DNA of 64,000 bases, taken from NCBI GenBank assembly GCA_964203235.1, contig CAXNLE010000001.1, positions 682,001 to 746,000 on the forward strand, in the 5' to 3' direction. This stretch comes from BACL27 sp964203235. Its GTDB lineage: Bacteria > Actinomycetota > Acidimicrobiia > Acidimicrobiales > Ilumatobacteraceae. The translations under genes and the position numbers were made by a program. Below the pieces are notes generated by a model that saw only the letters and a program-made list of their open reading frames with translations, had not been told where the DNA came from and ran no database searches. Shown here in pieces: positions 34,154 to 43,352 of this stretch. Position 1 is the stretch's first letter, and every line of letters begins with the position of its first letter.

Positions 34154-37007
34154 CGTAAGACTCGAGCGGTTCGCACGAGCAAACTAAATTTCTATCGCCA
34201 AAAGCGGCGTCAATTCGTGAGACTGGCGCAAAATATCCGCGACCGTGCATAGCCGAGATCGGATACGCCGCTTGCTGTTGCGAATATTTCCGGCTCCAGG
34301 GCGCACAAAGGTCTTCGACAGTATGTGGCGCATGATGTAGTGGTGAGTCGTCATGAGAAATTGATCCTGTGGCGATGTGTTGTATCTCGGCGTGAATCGC
34401 AATCATTGCATTACAGAACCTGTCAATTTCGGCGATTGTTTCACTTTCAGTCGGCTCGACCATGAAAGTGCCTGAAACCGGAAAGCTCATAGTCGGTGCG
34501 TGAAACCCAAAATCCATTAGTCGCTTAGCAATGTCGTCGTTAGTGACGCCAGTTAATTTTGTGATTTCGCGAATATCGAGGATGCATTCGTGTGCCACGA
34601 AGCCACCATCACCTCGATATAGCACCGGGTAAAAGGCATCTAACCGACTTGCAATATAGTTCGCACTCAGAATTGCGTGCATCGTCGCACTTCGTAAACC
34701 TTTTGCTCCCATTAATTTTATGTAGACCCATGAGATCGGCAAAATAGACGCTGAGCCGTTTGGTGCACCGGCGACTGCGCCAACTTTATTCTCGTCGTGT
34801 GGCGACAGTGGGTGAGAGGGTAAGAACTCGGCAAGATGTTTCTTGACACCGACTGGTCCGACACCGGGACCGCCACCACCATGAGGTATGCAAAATGACT
34901 TATGAAGATTCAAATGACTCACGTCCGCACCAAAGTGTCCTGGCTGTGCAACTCCAACTAACGCGTTTAGGTTTGCCCCGTCTACGTAAACTTGTCCACC
35001 AAACGAATGAACCAATTCGCAAATGTCTGTAACTTTCTGTTCGAATACACCGTGAGTTGATGGGTATGTGATCATTAGCGCGGCGAGTTTGTTACCAGCC
35101 AACTCGCACTTGGTTCGCAGATCGATTAAATCAACATTGCCTCTGTCATCACATGCAACGACGACCACGGTCATGCCTGCCATTACAGCACTGGCTGCGT
35201 TAGTACCGTGAGCACTGCTTGGAATCAAACATATGACTCTCTGGGCTTCGTTACGACTGAGGTGATACGCACGAATCGCAAGGAGCCCCGCGAGTTCACC
35301 TTGGCTTCCGGCATTGGGCTGCAAACTTATTGCGTCGTATCCAGTGATTTCAATCAACATCGCCGAAAGTTCATCTACCAATTGCGTGTACCCAAAAATA
35401 TCAGCAGCAGGTGCAAACGGATGAATATTGGCAAATTCTGGCCACGTAACTGGAATCATTTCGGTAGTCGCGTTCAATTTCATCGTGCAGGATCCAAGTG
35501 GAATCATTGTTCGATCTAATGCCAAATCTTTATCGGCCAGGCGCCGTAAGTAGCGAAGCATTTCGTGCTCGGTGCGGTATTTGCTGAAAGTTGACTGTGT
35601 AAGAAAATCATCACTGCGTCGCATTGCTTGAGTGATGCCTAATAAACATGATTTATCAAGTTCAACAGTATTTTCGTTTATCTCAAAAACATCAAACAAT
35701 CTTTTGATTAATTCTAAATTACTAGTCTCATCAAAACTGATTCCAACGGTATTGGCGTCAATATTGCGTAACAAAATATTTTGTGTCAAAGCTCGTTGGT
35801 GAACCTCGCTACTAGATTTCACTCGAACGACGATGGTGTCAAACCAAGTTGTGTTGATTACCTCAATATTTGATTTACGAAGCCCAGCGACACAAATCGA
35901 TGTGAGCCTGTGTACTCGCTCAGCGATTCGTATAAGTCCTTCACGACCATGCCAAACTGCATAGAAACTAGCAATGTTCGCGAGTAGTGCTTGCGCCGTA
36001 CAAATATTTGACGTCGCTTTTTCGCGACGAATATGTTGTTCACGTGTTTGTAGTGCCAAACGCAATGCAGGTCGGCCAGCCGTATCAGTGCTGACCCCGA
36101 CCAAACGACCAGGTAGTGCGCGCGCATGTGACTCACTGGTTGCTAAGAAAGCGGCGTGAGGCCCGCCACAACCCATCGGTACTCCAAATCGCTGTGCCGA
36201 ACCCACTGCGATGTCGAATCCTAAAGTTGCAGGTGGGGCCAGCAAGACACACGCGAGAAGATCGCAAACAGCAATCATCAATCCAGATTGTGAGTGAACT
36301 GCCTGAGAAATATCTTTGACCTGATCAGCAGATGCGATTAATCCGGATGATCCTGGCCACGAGATAAGTGCACCGAAGCAAGTTGTAGAAAGCATTTCGG
36401 TCAGCGAAACAACACTGATAGCTAAGCCGATTGGTAATGCTCGGGTTCTGAGCACTGAAATAATTTGCGGGTGCGTATTGGCATCGACTGCGAAGACTTT
36501 CGAATCAGATTTGCTAGATCGAAGTGCGATCGTCATTGCCTCGGCGGCGGCAGTCGCTTCGTCAAGTAGAGAAGCATTTGCAATATCAAAACCAGTGATC
36601 TCAGTGATCATTGTCTGAAAATTAAGTAGCGCTTCAAGGCGACCTTGACTGATTTCTGGTTGATACGGCGTGTAAGACGTGTACCAAGCAGGATTCTCTA
36701 ATACGTTGCGAGCAATTACCGGTGGGGTGATCGTGTTGTAGTAACCCATGCCGATCAAACTTGTACGGACAGTATTCTTGTTGGCGATTACTTGTAGTTG
36801 TGTCAAGACGTCGGTTTCAAGCATTGGCTCGCCAAGATTTAGCAACTCATAGCGTCGAATTGATGCTGGAACAGTTCGCTCAATCAAATCTTCTAGGTCG
36901 GTTGAACCAATGCTGCGAAGCATGGTGTCTCGCGCGAGATCGTCAACACCAATGTGGCGCGAGATGAATTCATCTTTTGCGGTTAATTCTTCAAGTGATT
37001 CTCTCAT
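34137..37007 (-). CDS. gcvP: Glycine dehydrogenase (decarboxylating), P protein
   Basis: PLP enzyme that decarboxylates glycine and passes the aminomethyl group to GcvH. A single 956-residue chain of the fused alpha-beta type. The PLP-binding Lys is in LNLHKSFCIPHGGGGPGVGP, preceded by QPNAGSQGELAGL and HGTNAASAVMAGM. The N-terminal IGMGYYNTITPPVIARN is also typical. Preceded by a tandem glycine riboswitch, so glycine controls it directly. Note that gcvH and gcvT are on the other strand and lack the riboswitch. Confidence 0.97.
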   Translation of the reverse strand: MRESLEELTAKDEFISRHIGVDDLARDTMLRSIGSTDLEDLIERTVPASIRRYELLNLGEPMLETDVLTQLQVIANKNTVRTSLIGMGYYNTITPPVIARNVLENPAWYTSYTPYQPEISQGRLEALLNFQTMITEITGFDIANASLLDEATAAAEAMTIALRSSKSDSKVFAVDANTHPQIISVLRTRALPIGLAISVVSLTEMLSTTCFGALISWPGSSGLIASADQVKDISQAVHSQSGLMIAVCDLLACVLLAPPATLGFDIAVGSAQRFGVPMGCGGPHAAFLATSESHARALPGRLVGVSTDTAGRPALRLALQTREQHIRREKATSNICTAQALLANIASFYAVWHGREGLIRIAERVHRLTSICVAGLRKSNIEVINTTWFDTIVVRVKSSSEVHQRALTQNILLRNIDANTVGISFDETSNLELIKRLFDVFEINENTVELDKSCLLGITQAMRRSDDFLTQSTFSKYRTEHEMLRYLRRLADKDLALDRTMIPLGSCTMKLNATTEMIPVTWPEFANIHPFAPAADIFGYTQLVDELSAMLIEITGYDAISLQPNAGSQGELAGLLAIRAYHLSRNEAQRVICLIPSSAHGTNAASAVMAGMTVVVVACDDRGNVDLIDLRTKCELAGNKLAALMITYPSTHGVFEQKVTDICELVHSFGGQVYVDGANLNALVGVAQPGHFGADVSHLNLHKSFCIPHGGGGPGVGPVGVKKHLAEFLPSHPLSPHDENKVGAVAGAPNGSASILPISWVYIKLMGAKGLRSATMHAILSANYIASRLDAFYPVLYRGDGGFVAHECILDIREITKLTGVTNDDIAKRLMDFGFHAPTMSFPVSGTFMVEPTESETIAEIDRFCNAMIAIHAEIQHIATGSISHDDSPLHHAPHTVEDLCAPWSRKYSQQQAAYPISAMHGRGYFAPVSRIDAAFGDRNLVCSCEPLESYAISLQ

Positions 37008-37039
37008 TTGTTGCCTCGTTTTGGGTGTGCGGATTTAAG

Positions 37040-37240
37040 CACCCCAACTGTTTAGGCACCTGAGAGCTTCCTGAGAGATCGCTCTATCAGTTTCCCCTTC
37101 GGTAGAGAGTCGAATAAAACCGAATCTCAATTTCCAGTATTGCCACTTTTGAACGGTCCGTTTACCTGAGAGGTTCCGGGGTGGTTGCTCCTTCGGTGCA
37201 CCTGCACTGGATGTGTAGGTGCTCTCCCGTACGAAAGTAT
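37040..37240 (-). ncRNA. Tandem glycine riboswitch upstream of gcvP
   Basis: Two aptamers on the minus strand. The first (about 37155-37232) has GGGAGAG, the stem GCACCT/AGGTGC, ACCGAAGGAGCAA and CTCTCAGGTAAACGGACCG. The second (about 37050-37145) has stem GAGATTCG/CGACTCTC, TACCGAAGGGGAAAC and TCTCAGG, with a repeated CTCTCAGG just after. Both keep the ACCGAAGG and CTCAGG core of glycine aptamers; tandem arrangement is common. A TACGAT at 37252-37257 is a plausible -10 for this leader. Probably a switch on translation or termination controlling gcvP. Confidence 0.93.
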
Positions 37241-37271
37241 TAGCAACCAAGATCGTACTATGTTTTGGTAC

Positions 37272-38018
37272 ATGACAATATTGAATGAGTTTCAAGTCGC
37301 TTCGGTCATCGCACCGATAATCGGATCAGTTGGTGCGCAGTACATGCTTGACCCAGACACAAATGCTGCTGGTTTAGCGGCTGGATATTCGAGCAGTTTT
37401 GCTTTTTATTTCGCAGGTCGAGGCGGAGTATTAGGTGACGTTGACGCTGATGTTGTGCATGCCGCGTTTATGTTTTTTGATCGTGCGCTCACAGAAAAAC
37501 TATGGAACAGAGGCATTGCGGTAGAAGGTGCTCGTGCAGCAGGGAAGCGTTTTATGCAGTGCTGTGACGATTGGGGTCGTAAGCATTTATCAAATGTTTC
37601 AGAACTTGAAAAATTTATCGCACCAGCCGAAAAGTTGGTTACGAGCATTGATGCTGCAGGTCTTTCATTGTTCGCAGCGGTTAGAGCAGAGCCTTTGCCA
37701 ACCGATCAGCCAGCATTGACCTATCGGTTTATAAATTTGTTGCGAGAACTTCGCGGTTGCTATCACATTGCTGCGTTGGTGTCACACGGTTTATCTGGGA
37801 TGCAGGCAACGCTTGCGAGTGAAAACAATGAAGGCACTGCAAAGATGCACGGCTGGGCGCCGCCGTACCCTGACTGCTCTGGCTTTGTTGAACAGCGCCA
37901 AGCCGCTGAAGTCACTACAAATAATGCGATGGCTCGAGCAATCTTATTAGCGCTAACGACCGATGAAATGAATCAACTCGCTACCCAAACCAAAAGGATA
38001 CAAAAAGAGCTCAGCTGA
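37272..38018 (+). CDS. SCO6745-like protein
   Basis: A helical, soluble protein of about 248 residues. The N-terminal pattern A-G-L-A-A-G-Y-x(5)-F-Y-F-A-G-R-G-G-V-L-G-x-V-x-A-x-V-V-x-A-A-F resembles the SCO6745 family of uncharacterised actinobacterial proteins, which I identify from memory only. No catalytic motif or membrane segment. Start chosen as ATG 37272 since TATGTT lies 7 bases upstream; ATG 37260 is also possible. Divergent from gcvP across the riboswitch. Confidence 0.65.
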   Translation: MTILNEFQVASVIAPIIGSVGAQYMLDPDTNAAGLAAGYSSSFAFYFAGRGGVLGDVDADVVHAAFMFFDRALTEKLWNRGIAVEGARAAGKRFMQCCDDWGRKHLSNVSELEKFIAPAEKLVTSIDAAGLSLFAAVRAEPLPTDQPALTYRFINLLRELRGCYHIAALVSHGLSGMQATLASENNEGTAKMHGWAPPYPDCSGFVEQRQAAEVTTNNAMARAILLALTTDEMNQLATQTKRIQKELS

Positions 38019-38054
38019 TTGTGTGGTAGCTATCGTCGAATAATTTTACAGTTA

Positions 38055-40379
38055 TCAGCAGTTTGAGGGGAGTTTCACTAGGTCTGACATCCTAAGGACC
38101 GCACCAAACTCGTCTTCATATTGAATTTCTGCAAATGGTTGCCAAATGCGTGGGTAAACCCCCGGCTCTGTCTTGTCAAGGTAGAACCAAGTGACACAGC
38201 CTTGTCGGAGAGAGTTATATTCAGTAAAAGACCCATCTCGTCCAAAATTTGATTGATGAATGTATCGGTCCGAGACGCCACCCCAAAAATTTGGTAAGTA
38301 TGAAGTAGCAAAGTTTCTCACACCAGTTACTGCAGCTATTAAGCCTTGATCTGTAGTTGAATTACTTGCGATCACATCAATTGACGAAGAATTCACCTCA
38401 ACGAATTGTAATGCAGTGTTTAGTTGCGCATACTTCAATTCAACATTTTGAGTTTCCGAATCCCAGTTATTCTTTGCGACTACGTATTGTTTTAGTGGGC
38501 TACGCAATGAGTGCGCTACAAACGAACCAGACATAGAAGCGACCAGTGTGATTGCCAGAAACAATTGAGCATTGAATTTTGTTTTTCCAAAGTGATTAAC
38601 TAATATCAAAACTAAGGCCATGATTAATGCAACGACGAGTGGAAAAATAGTAACACTGATCGTTCGTATCGGTATCAAAGCAATACTAAAATTCCAATAG
38701 TGCAGGTAGAAAGTAGAAAGAATTCCACAAAAAAATCCAACTCCGATTCCGCCGCCGATAATTAGACGTTTTTCCGAAGAATATGCAGGATGAATAGCCT
38801 GACTATGGTCTTTAAGATTCCGAGATATTTCAATTCCAGCCACGAGTGCAAAGCAAATTACAAATGGAATTAACAAATATGTGTTTGGAGAATCACCATT
38901 AAATTTCATTGAAATTGACAAAATCAAACTTAAAGCAGAAATACTGCAAAGGAGAACCATCAGCAACGTTGGTTTTTGCTTTGCTTTAAAAAGTAGAGCG
39001 GCAACAGCAGATATAGGTGCGACTAAAGCTAGAAGGTTCACCAATATAAGTCCAGAACTAATACCAAAAACACTGTTATTAATCTGGAAACTGAAATCCG
39101 AATACGTTGCTCGCTGCGCTGGTGCAGGTTTAATAAAAACTATATAAGAGAACAAAGATGTCGCAGTTATTAAAGCGCTGAAGAAAATGATTTTTAAAAC
39201 GTCAACGCGTTTATAGTTAATGATTATTGATAAACAAGCAACAAACAAAACTCCACCAATGACAGGTACTGCCGCGGTTATTTTCGTCAACACAAGCAAA
39301 GTTCCAGCGAAAATCAAAAACCATAGAAGCAGCGACTCACGGCTATTTGTGTATTCATTTAGTAAAAATAAGATCCAAGAAATCCACAAGATTGAAATAA
39401 TTTGACTGAAATTTCCGAGATATAAAACGTTACTTGGCGAGCCAATTAACGACATAGATGCGACAAGCCATAGAACCATAATCACGTGTGTGTTCTTGTT
39501 GATGTATTTAACCAATATGTGCACAAGAAGCGAAAGCGATGCAAGCGCGGAAACTATAAAGCCAAATTGAGTTGTGACGACCCAATCTCCAACTCTTGCT
39601 CTTTGAGTGAACGACCCTGACCATGCATCATGAAACCAGTAATAGGCATACTTGGTGTTTGAAAGTAATATATTGTCGAAGGGTCCGAAATTCATGAGTG
39701 ATTTTCGATTGGCCTCAATTACGAATCCATCCCAACCACCGATATAGCTAATTGTTGTTCGCGGACCAAAAAGAATATTTTCTACCATTGAGGTCGCAAA
39801 AAGTGCAACAAAAATCGCTACACAAATAAACAGAAATGCGAACAAACTATTAGTTGACAGAAAATCTTTTTTTTCACAAGTCTTTTTAAATATGAAATAA
39901 AATAACGCTAAAATTATTGCACCGGGCCAAATATAATATCGATCTCCGCATATCATTGCTAGCGAAATCGTCAGTAAACCGAAAAGCAAAATGGGATCAG
40001 TTTTAGTGATTGTGAGCTTCGTCAACTTTTTATTTCTTCGCAAAATAAAAAGTGAGATGACTAATAATCCAAAATAAATATTGAACGCAGAATTAAAAAC
40101 GGTAGTTCTTAGCGATAATTGTGCGACTGTGTTTATTGAAGTACCTAGAGCTACTCCCACACCGAAGAACTCAAATATAGAGTATTCAGGCTTTTTTGAG
40201 AGCAAAACCCAAAGCAACCCACCGGTGAGCACATCTAGAAGAAGAGTTGCGCATAACTTTACTGAATCTTCAATAGATACTTCATGTGTTGCTAAAAATA
40301 AGAATATAAAAAAATAAATACAAGATAGAACCTGCAGGCCCGAAAGTTGATTTGAGCTAGTTCGGGGACGCATTTTCAC
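38055..40379 (-). CDS. Large polytopic membrane protein 2
   Basis: A 774-residue protein with about 15 hydrophobic helices in the first about 600 residues and a soluble extracytoplasmic C-terminus of about 150 residues that includes DVIASNSTTDQG, near the DVIASN of the 799-residue protein at 9032-11431. Same overall design and strand context, but sequence is clearly diverged; I treat them as distant paralogues. No catalytic motif found; a cell-envelope sugar or polymer function is possible. GTG start with TAACTT 6 bases upstream. Codon use is AT-richer than in the neighbours. Confidence 0.7.
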   Translation of the reverse strand: MKMRPRTSSNQLSGLQVLSCIYFFIFLFLATHEVSIEDSVKLCATLLLDVLTGGLLWVLLSKKPEYSIFEFFGVGVALGTSINTVAQLSLRTTVFNSAFNIYFGLLVISLFILRRNKKLTKLTITKTDPILLFGLLTISLAMICGDRYYIWPGAIILALFYFIFKKTCEKKDFLSTNSLFAFLFICVAIFVALFATSMVENILFGPRTTISYIGGWDGFVIEANRKSLMNFGPFDNILLSNTKYAYYWFHDAWSGSFTQRARVGDWVVTTQFGFIVSALASLSLLVHILVKYINKNTHVIMVLWLVASMSLIGSPSNVLYLGNFSQIISILWISWILFLLNEYTNSRESLLLWFLIFAGTLLVLTKITAAVPVIGGVLFVACLSIIINYKRVDVLKIIFFSALITATSLFSYIVFIKPAPAQRATYSDFSFQINNSVFGISSGLILVNLLALVAPISAVAALLFKAKQKPTLLMVLLCSISALSLILSISMKFNGDSPNTYLLIPFVICFALVAGIEISRNLKDHSQAIHPAYSSEKRLIIGGGIGVGFFCGILSTFYLHYWNFSIALIPIRTISVTIFPLVVALIMALVLILVNHFGKTKFNAQLFLAITLVASMSGSFVAHSLRSPLKQYVVAKNNWDSETQNVELKYAQLNTALQFVEVNSSSIDVIASNSTTDQGLIAAVTGVRNFATSYLPNFWGGVSDRYIHQSNFGRDGSFTEYNSLRQGCVTWFYLDKTEPGVYPRIWQPFAEIQYEDEFGAVLRMSDLVKLPSNC

Positions 40380-40385
40380 GAACGT

Positions 40386-40391
40386 AAGTTA
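40386..40391 (-). promoter_or_regulatory. -10 box of leaderless membrane-protein gene 2
   Basis: TAACTT on the minus strand, 6 bases, GTG 40379. Confidence 0.5.
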
Positions 40392-40412
40392 GCAGGTCAC
40401 TTGGGTTATAGA

Positions 40413-41699
40413 TCAAGCAATTGTGCCGTAGCTGCCGCGGTCACCGACTTTATTGCCCGCCATAACTGAAGTGGTAGCAAGGTCGAGATCTTTGACAAAC
40501 GGTTCAATTTTGTCGTGATGAATCGCATTGACGGTGCAGTGCAATGAATCAGGTGGAGTTTGGCGATCGATGTACCAACCCCGCTGCCAAAGTTCATCAG
40601 CAACCGCGAAAACGTTTAGCGCCGATGGGTTTTTCGCACCAAAACAGATCAGTGTTGTTTCAGGTTGCGCGCGCAAGACATAATGCTCGCTCGAGTTAAT
40701 CGCATCTGCGAGTTTCAAAGTTGCTTCACGTGCCTGACTGGTGAGTCGCAGGTAGCCGTCATCTCCGAGATGATGCATTACTGCCCAGGCACTCGCCATT
40801 GAGCCACCTGACTTTGTGCCCAGTGCGCCAGATGACGCGTATAAACCACCCAGCCAGTTATCGGTCACAAAACCCTGAAACGATCGCAAATATTTTGACG
40901 CGTACATAATCACCGACGCACCTTTAGACGTATAGCCAAATTTATGTAAGTCGACAGAAATCGAACTAACGCCCGCAACTTGCAGACTCCACGGTGGCAA
41001 AACTTCTCCTAATTGGTCAAGATAGGCGAGCGTCACTCCGCCCATGCATGCATCAACATGACAGTTAATCTTTGCCTCAATTGCAAGTGCGGCGATACCT
41101 GTTACATCGTCAACGACACCTTGAGGGTATTGCGGAGCAGATGCAACGACCAGAACGGTATTTTGATCGATCTGCGATCGCATTGCGTCAACATCGGCAC
41201 GCCAATCGTTTCTCACGTCAACACGTCTCGACTCAACTTCAAAATAAGCGCAAGCCTTGTCGAAAGCAGCGTGGGCAGAGGATGGCAAAACAATGTTTGG
41301 TTTTGTGATATTTCTCTCAGTACGTAAACGATCACGGGCAGCCTTGACTGCCATCAGGATGCTCTCGGTGCCCCCGGAGGTCATAAACCCTGCTGATTCA
41401 TTAGTCGCATCGAGCCATTTACCAACCATCGCGACAACATCTGCCTGAATCTTGCGCAAACTTGGAAACGCATCGGTGCTCAACGCATTTTCACCACTGA
41501 AGCGTCTGTAAGCCTCCTCAGCGACGCCAATTGCCTCAGCGCCTGCGTAGTAGGCGAGACTGAATGCGCGACCTTCACGCCAAGCAATATCTTCTACTCG
41601 TAATTCCTCGAGTGCCTCGAAAACCTTGTCCTTTGGCCAGCCAACACTTGGTAAAGACGCTGAACTCTTTTTAGAGGATTGGGAACTCTCGCTAGTCAT
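40413..41699 (-). CDS. PLP-dependent decarboxylase/lyase (sphingosine-1-phosphate lyase-like)
   Basis: A 428-residue fold-type I PLP enzyme. The PLP Lys is in SVDLHKFGYTSKGASVIMY; MTSGGTESILMAVKAARD binds the phosphate and HVDACMGG holds the Asp. This order is that of the group II decarboxylases and, in details such as HKFGYTSKGAS, of sphingosine-1-phosphate lyase-like enzymes. Bacterial members act on various substrates, including glutamate. ATG start with TACTGT 6 bases upstream. The substrate is unclear. Confidence 0.87.
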   Translation of the reverse strand: MTSESSQSSKKSSASLPSVGWPKDKVFEALEELRVEDIAWREGRAFSLAYYAGAEAIGVAEEAYRRFSGENALSTDAFPSLRKIQADVVAMVGKWLDATNESAGFMTSGGTESILMAVKAARDRLRTERNITKPNIVLPSSAHAAFDKACAYFEVESRRVDVRNDWRADVDAMRSQIDQNTVLVVASAPQYPQGVVDDVTGIAALAIEAKINCHVDACMGGVTLAYLDQLGEVLPPWSLQVAGVSSISVDLHKFGYTSKGASVIMYASKYLRSFQGFVTDNWLGGLYASSGALGTKSGGSMASAWAVMHHLGDDGYLRLTSQAREATLKLADAINSSEHYVLRAQPETTLICFGAKNPSALNVFAVADELWQRGWYIDRQTPPDSLHCTVNAIHHDKIEPFVKDLDLATTSVMAGNKVGDRGSYGTIA

Positions 41700-41705
41700 G
41701 GCGTC

Positions 41706-41711
41706 ACAGTA
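41706..41711 (-). promoter_or_regulatory. -10 box of leaderless PLP decarboxylase gene
   Basis: TACTGT on the minus strand, 6 bases, ATG 41699. Confidence 0.5.
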
Positions 41712-41800
41712 TCCGTGAAAACTGACTCTATATTAACTTTACATAACTAACATTATGGGCGAAATTACAGAAGGCTCAAACTTGCGCTTCGCTGAAACGC

Positions 41801-42172
41801 CTATGCGGCACGGCTTGGCTTTGTATCTATCTGACCTTCAACTAAAGGTTTAGCGGCCTTTAGCAACCAGTTCAACGCAGCCTTAAAGTCTCGACTTGTC
41901 GGATCAGCAGTCGGGTCAAGATCTGCCTCTACATCGACGATCGCACATTTGAGCACGAAAACCTGATCTCTTAGTGTGTTTAGTTCATTGCGGGCGATAA
42001 TCAACTCATTTTCGCTGAGTTGCAATTCGCTGGCGCGTTGTCGAGCCACCCAATCCCATTGGCGACATGACTGGCAACAATAGCGTTTGGGTCGTCCAGC
42101 GCCCGGCAGTTGCTTAAACGGCGACCTACACCACTGACATCGGCTTTTGCCCGTTGTAACTAATTTCGTCAT
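41801..42172 (-). CDS. Small zinc-ribbon protein with coiled-coil region
   Basis: A 123-residue protein from ATG 42172. Residues 10-36 carry CQWCRSPF and GRPKRYCCQSCRQWDWVAR, a ribbon with CxxC/CxxC Cys pairs of the kind seen in many actinobacterial RYCS-x-x-CRQR proteins; a helical, Glu/Leu-rich part follows. Possible nucleic-acid binder. A TTG at 42190 gives a longer frame, but a perfect TATAAT at 42179-42184 is 6 bases upstream of ATG 42172, and a 22-bp palindrome lies exactly over this start. Confidence 0.72.
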   Translation of the reverse strand: MTKLVTTGKSRCQWCRSPFKQLPGAGRPKRYCCQSCRQWDWVARQRASELQLSENELIIARNELNTLRDQVFVLKCAIVDVEADLDPTADPTSRDFKAALNWLLKAAKPLVEGQIDTKPSRAA

Positions 42173-42182
42173 GACGAAATTA
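42161..42182. promoter_or_regulatory. Perfect 22-bp palindrome over promoter and start codon (candidate operator)
   Basis: TAATTTCGTCA followed by its exact reverse complement TGACGAAATTA. It covers the ATG (42170-42172), the transcription start expected there, and four bases of the TATAAT box. A perfect 22-bp dyad in this place suggests a dimeric repressor site. Confidence 0.75.
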
Positions 42183-42184
42183 TA
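42179..42184 (-). promoter_or_regulatory. -10 box of leaderless zinc-ribbon gene
   Basis: Consensus TATAAT on the minus strand, 6 bases, ATG 42172. Confidence 0.65.
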
Positions 42185-42257
42185 ATTCAAGACACATTAA
42201 GAAGCGTGAATACTCACTTTGAGTTCGTGGATGTTTGGTTGAAGGCATACTGAACAA

Positions 42258-43319
42258 ATGAAGATTTCGCACCAACCCCCGGCTCGCCTGTTCACTTCTG
42301 ATAACGCAGCTGGTGTGCACCCAGATGTAATGGCCGCAGTTGTTCGAGCTAACGAGTCGCACGCGCTCGCCTATGGGCTCGATAAATATACCGATCAGGC
42401 TAAAGATGCTTTCTCGAAACTTTTTGATGCCGATGTGCGCACTGAATTCGTTTTCGGTGGCACTGGTGCCAACGTTCTCGCACTCGCCTGCATCCTCAAA
42501 CCGGCTGAAGCAGTTGTATGCACGGCATGGTCGCATATTGCAGTTGATGAAACGGGTGCGCCAGAAAAAATCCTCGGCGCAAAATTGATTGATCTGCCAT
42601 CACAAGACGGAAAACTAACACCGCAAGATTTGCATAGCGTCGCACATTTGCGTGGCCATGTGCACCACGCACAGCCTGCAGTTGTGTCAATCACCCAGTC
42701 AACAGAACTGGGTACGGTCTATTCACCCGATGAGGTTCTTGCACTTTGTGAGACTGCTCATGAACTTGAGATGCTCGTGCATATGGATGGTGCGAGATTG
42801 AGTAATGCGGCTGCTGTTTATGGCGCGACACCCGAGGCTTTGCGAAGTTTCACAATTGATGCGGGCGTTGATGTTTTGAGTTTCGGTGCGATGAAGGCTG
42901 GCGTCATGTTCGGTGAAGCAGTCGTATTCTTGAAACCAGAACTTGGTGACCGCGTCGAATACATTCGCAAGCAAATCACACAATTGAATTCGAAGATGCG
43001 CTTCATCTCGGCGCAGTACGTCGAATTATTTCGAGATGGTTTATTTTTTCAACTCGGGGCTCAAGCAAACGCGATGGCGCTCGCTCTTTATGAGCGCACA
43101 AAACATCACAAGTCGCTCGGGCTCGTTAAGCCTCCACTGGTGAACAGCCTGTATCCAACGATTTCTCAGCCCGCCCGAACTGCTCTTCAAGATTGGTCGT
43201 TTTTCTGGGATTGGGATGTTGCGGCCCATCAGGTGCGCTGGATGACCGCCTGGGATACGACTTTGCAAGACATAGAAGCCTTTGGACTCGGGGTCGACGA
43301 GGTGCTTAATAGTAATTGA
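42258..43319 (+). CDS. Threonine aldolase-family lyase
   Basis: A 353-residue fold-type I PLP lyase. TSDNAAGVHPDVMAAV opens the chain, EFVFGGTGANVLAL binds cofactor, HMDGARLSNAAA holds the Asp that contacts PLP and SFGAMKAGVMFGEA the Schiff-base Lys (family form SFGGTKNG). Threonine aldolases split L-threonine or L-allo-threonine into glycine and acetaldehyde; the related tyrosine-phenol lyases are longer. ATG start; a CATACT sits 6 bases upstream, weak. Confidence 0.9.
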   Translation: MKISHQPPARLFTSDNAAGVHPDVMAAVVRANESHALAYGLDKYTDQAKDAFSKLFDADVRTEFVFGGTGANVLALACILKPAEAVVCTAWSHIAVDETGAPEKILGAKLIDLPSQDGKLTPQDLHSVAHLRGHVHHAQPAVVSITQSTELGTVYSPDEVLALCETAHELEMLVHMDGARLSNAAAVYGATPEALRSFTIDAGVDVLSFGAMKAGVMFGEAVVFLKPELGDRVEYIRKQITQLNSKMRFISAQYVELFRDGLFFQLGAQANAMALALYERTKHHKSLGLVKPPLVNSLYPTISQPARTALQDWSFFWDWDVAAHQVRWMTAWDTTLQDIEAFGLGVDEVLNSN

Positions 43320-43329
43320 CTAGTCAGTT
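43314..43329. promoter_or_regulatory. 16-bp near-palindrome upstream of whiB (candidate operator)
   Basis: AATTGACTAGTCAGTT, a dyad with one mismatched pair, overlapping the stop of the aldolase gene and the probable -35 (TTGACT 43316-43321). Confidence 0.45.
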
Positions 43330-43339
43330 ACTTATCCGC

Positions 43340-43345
43340 TAGTTT
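43340..43345 (+). promoter_or_regulatory. -10 box of leaderless whiB promoter
   Basis: TAGTTT, 18 bases after TTGACT and 7 bases before GTG 43353; one of the few cases here with both hexamers. Confidence 0.55.
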
Positions 43346-43352
43346 GACCTAC

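Noticed and set aside
37035..37295. Open frame on the minus strand upstream of gcvP
   Set aside because: It lies over the tandem glycine riboswitch, whose conserved cores explain the sequence; no protein family is seen.
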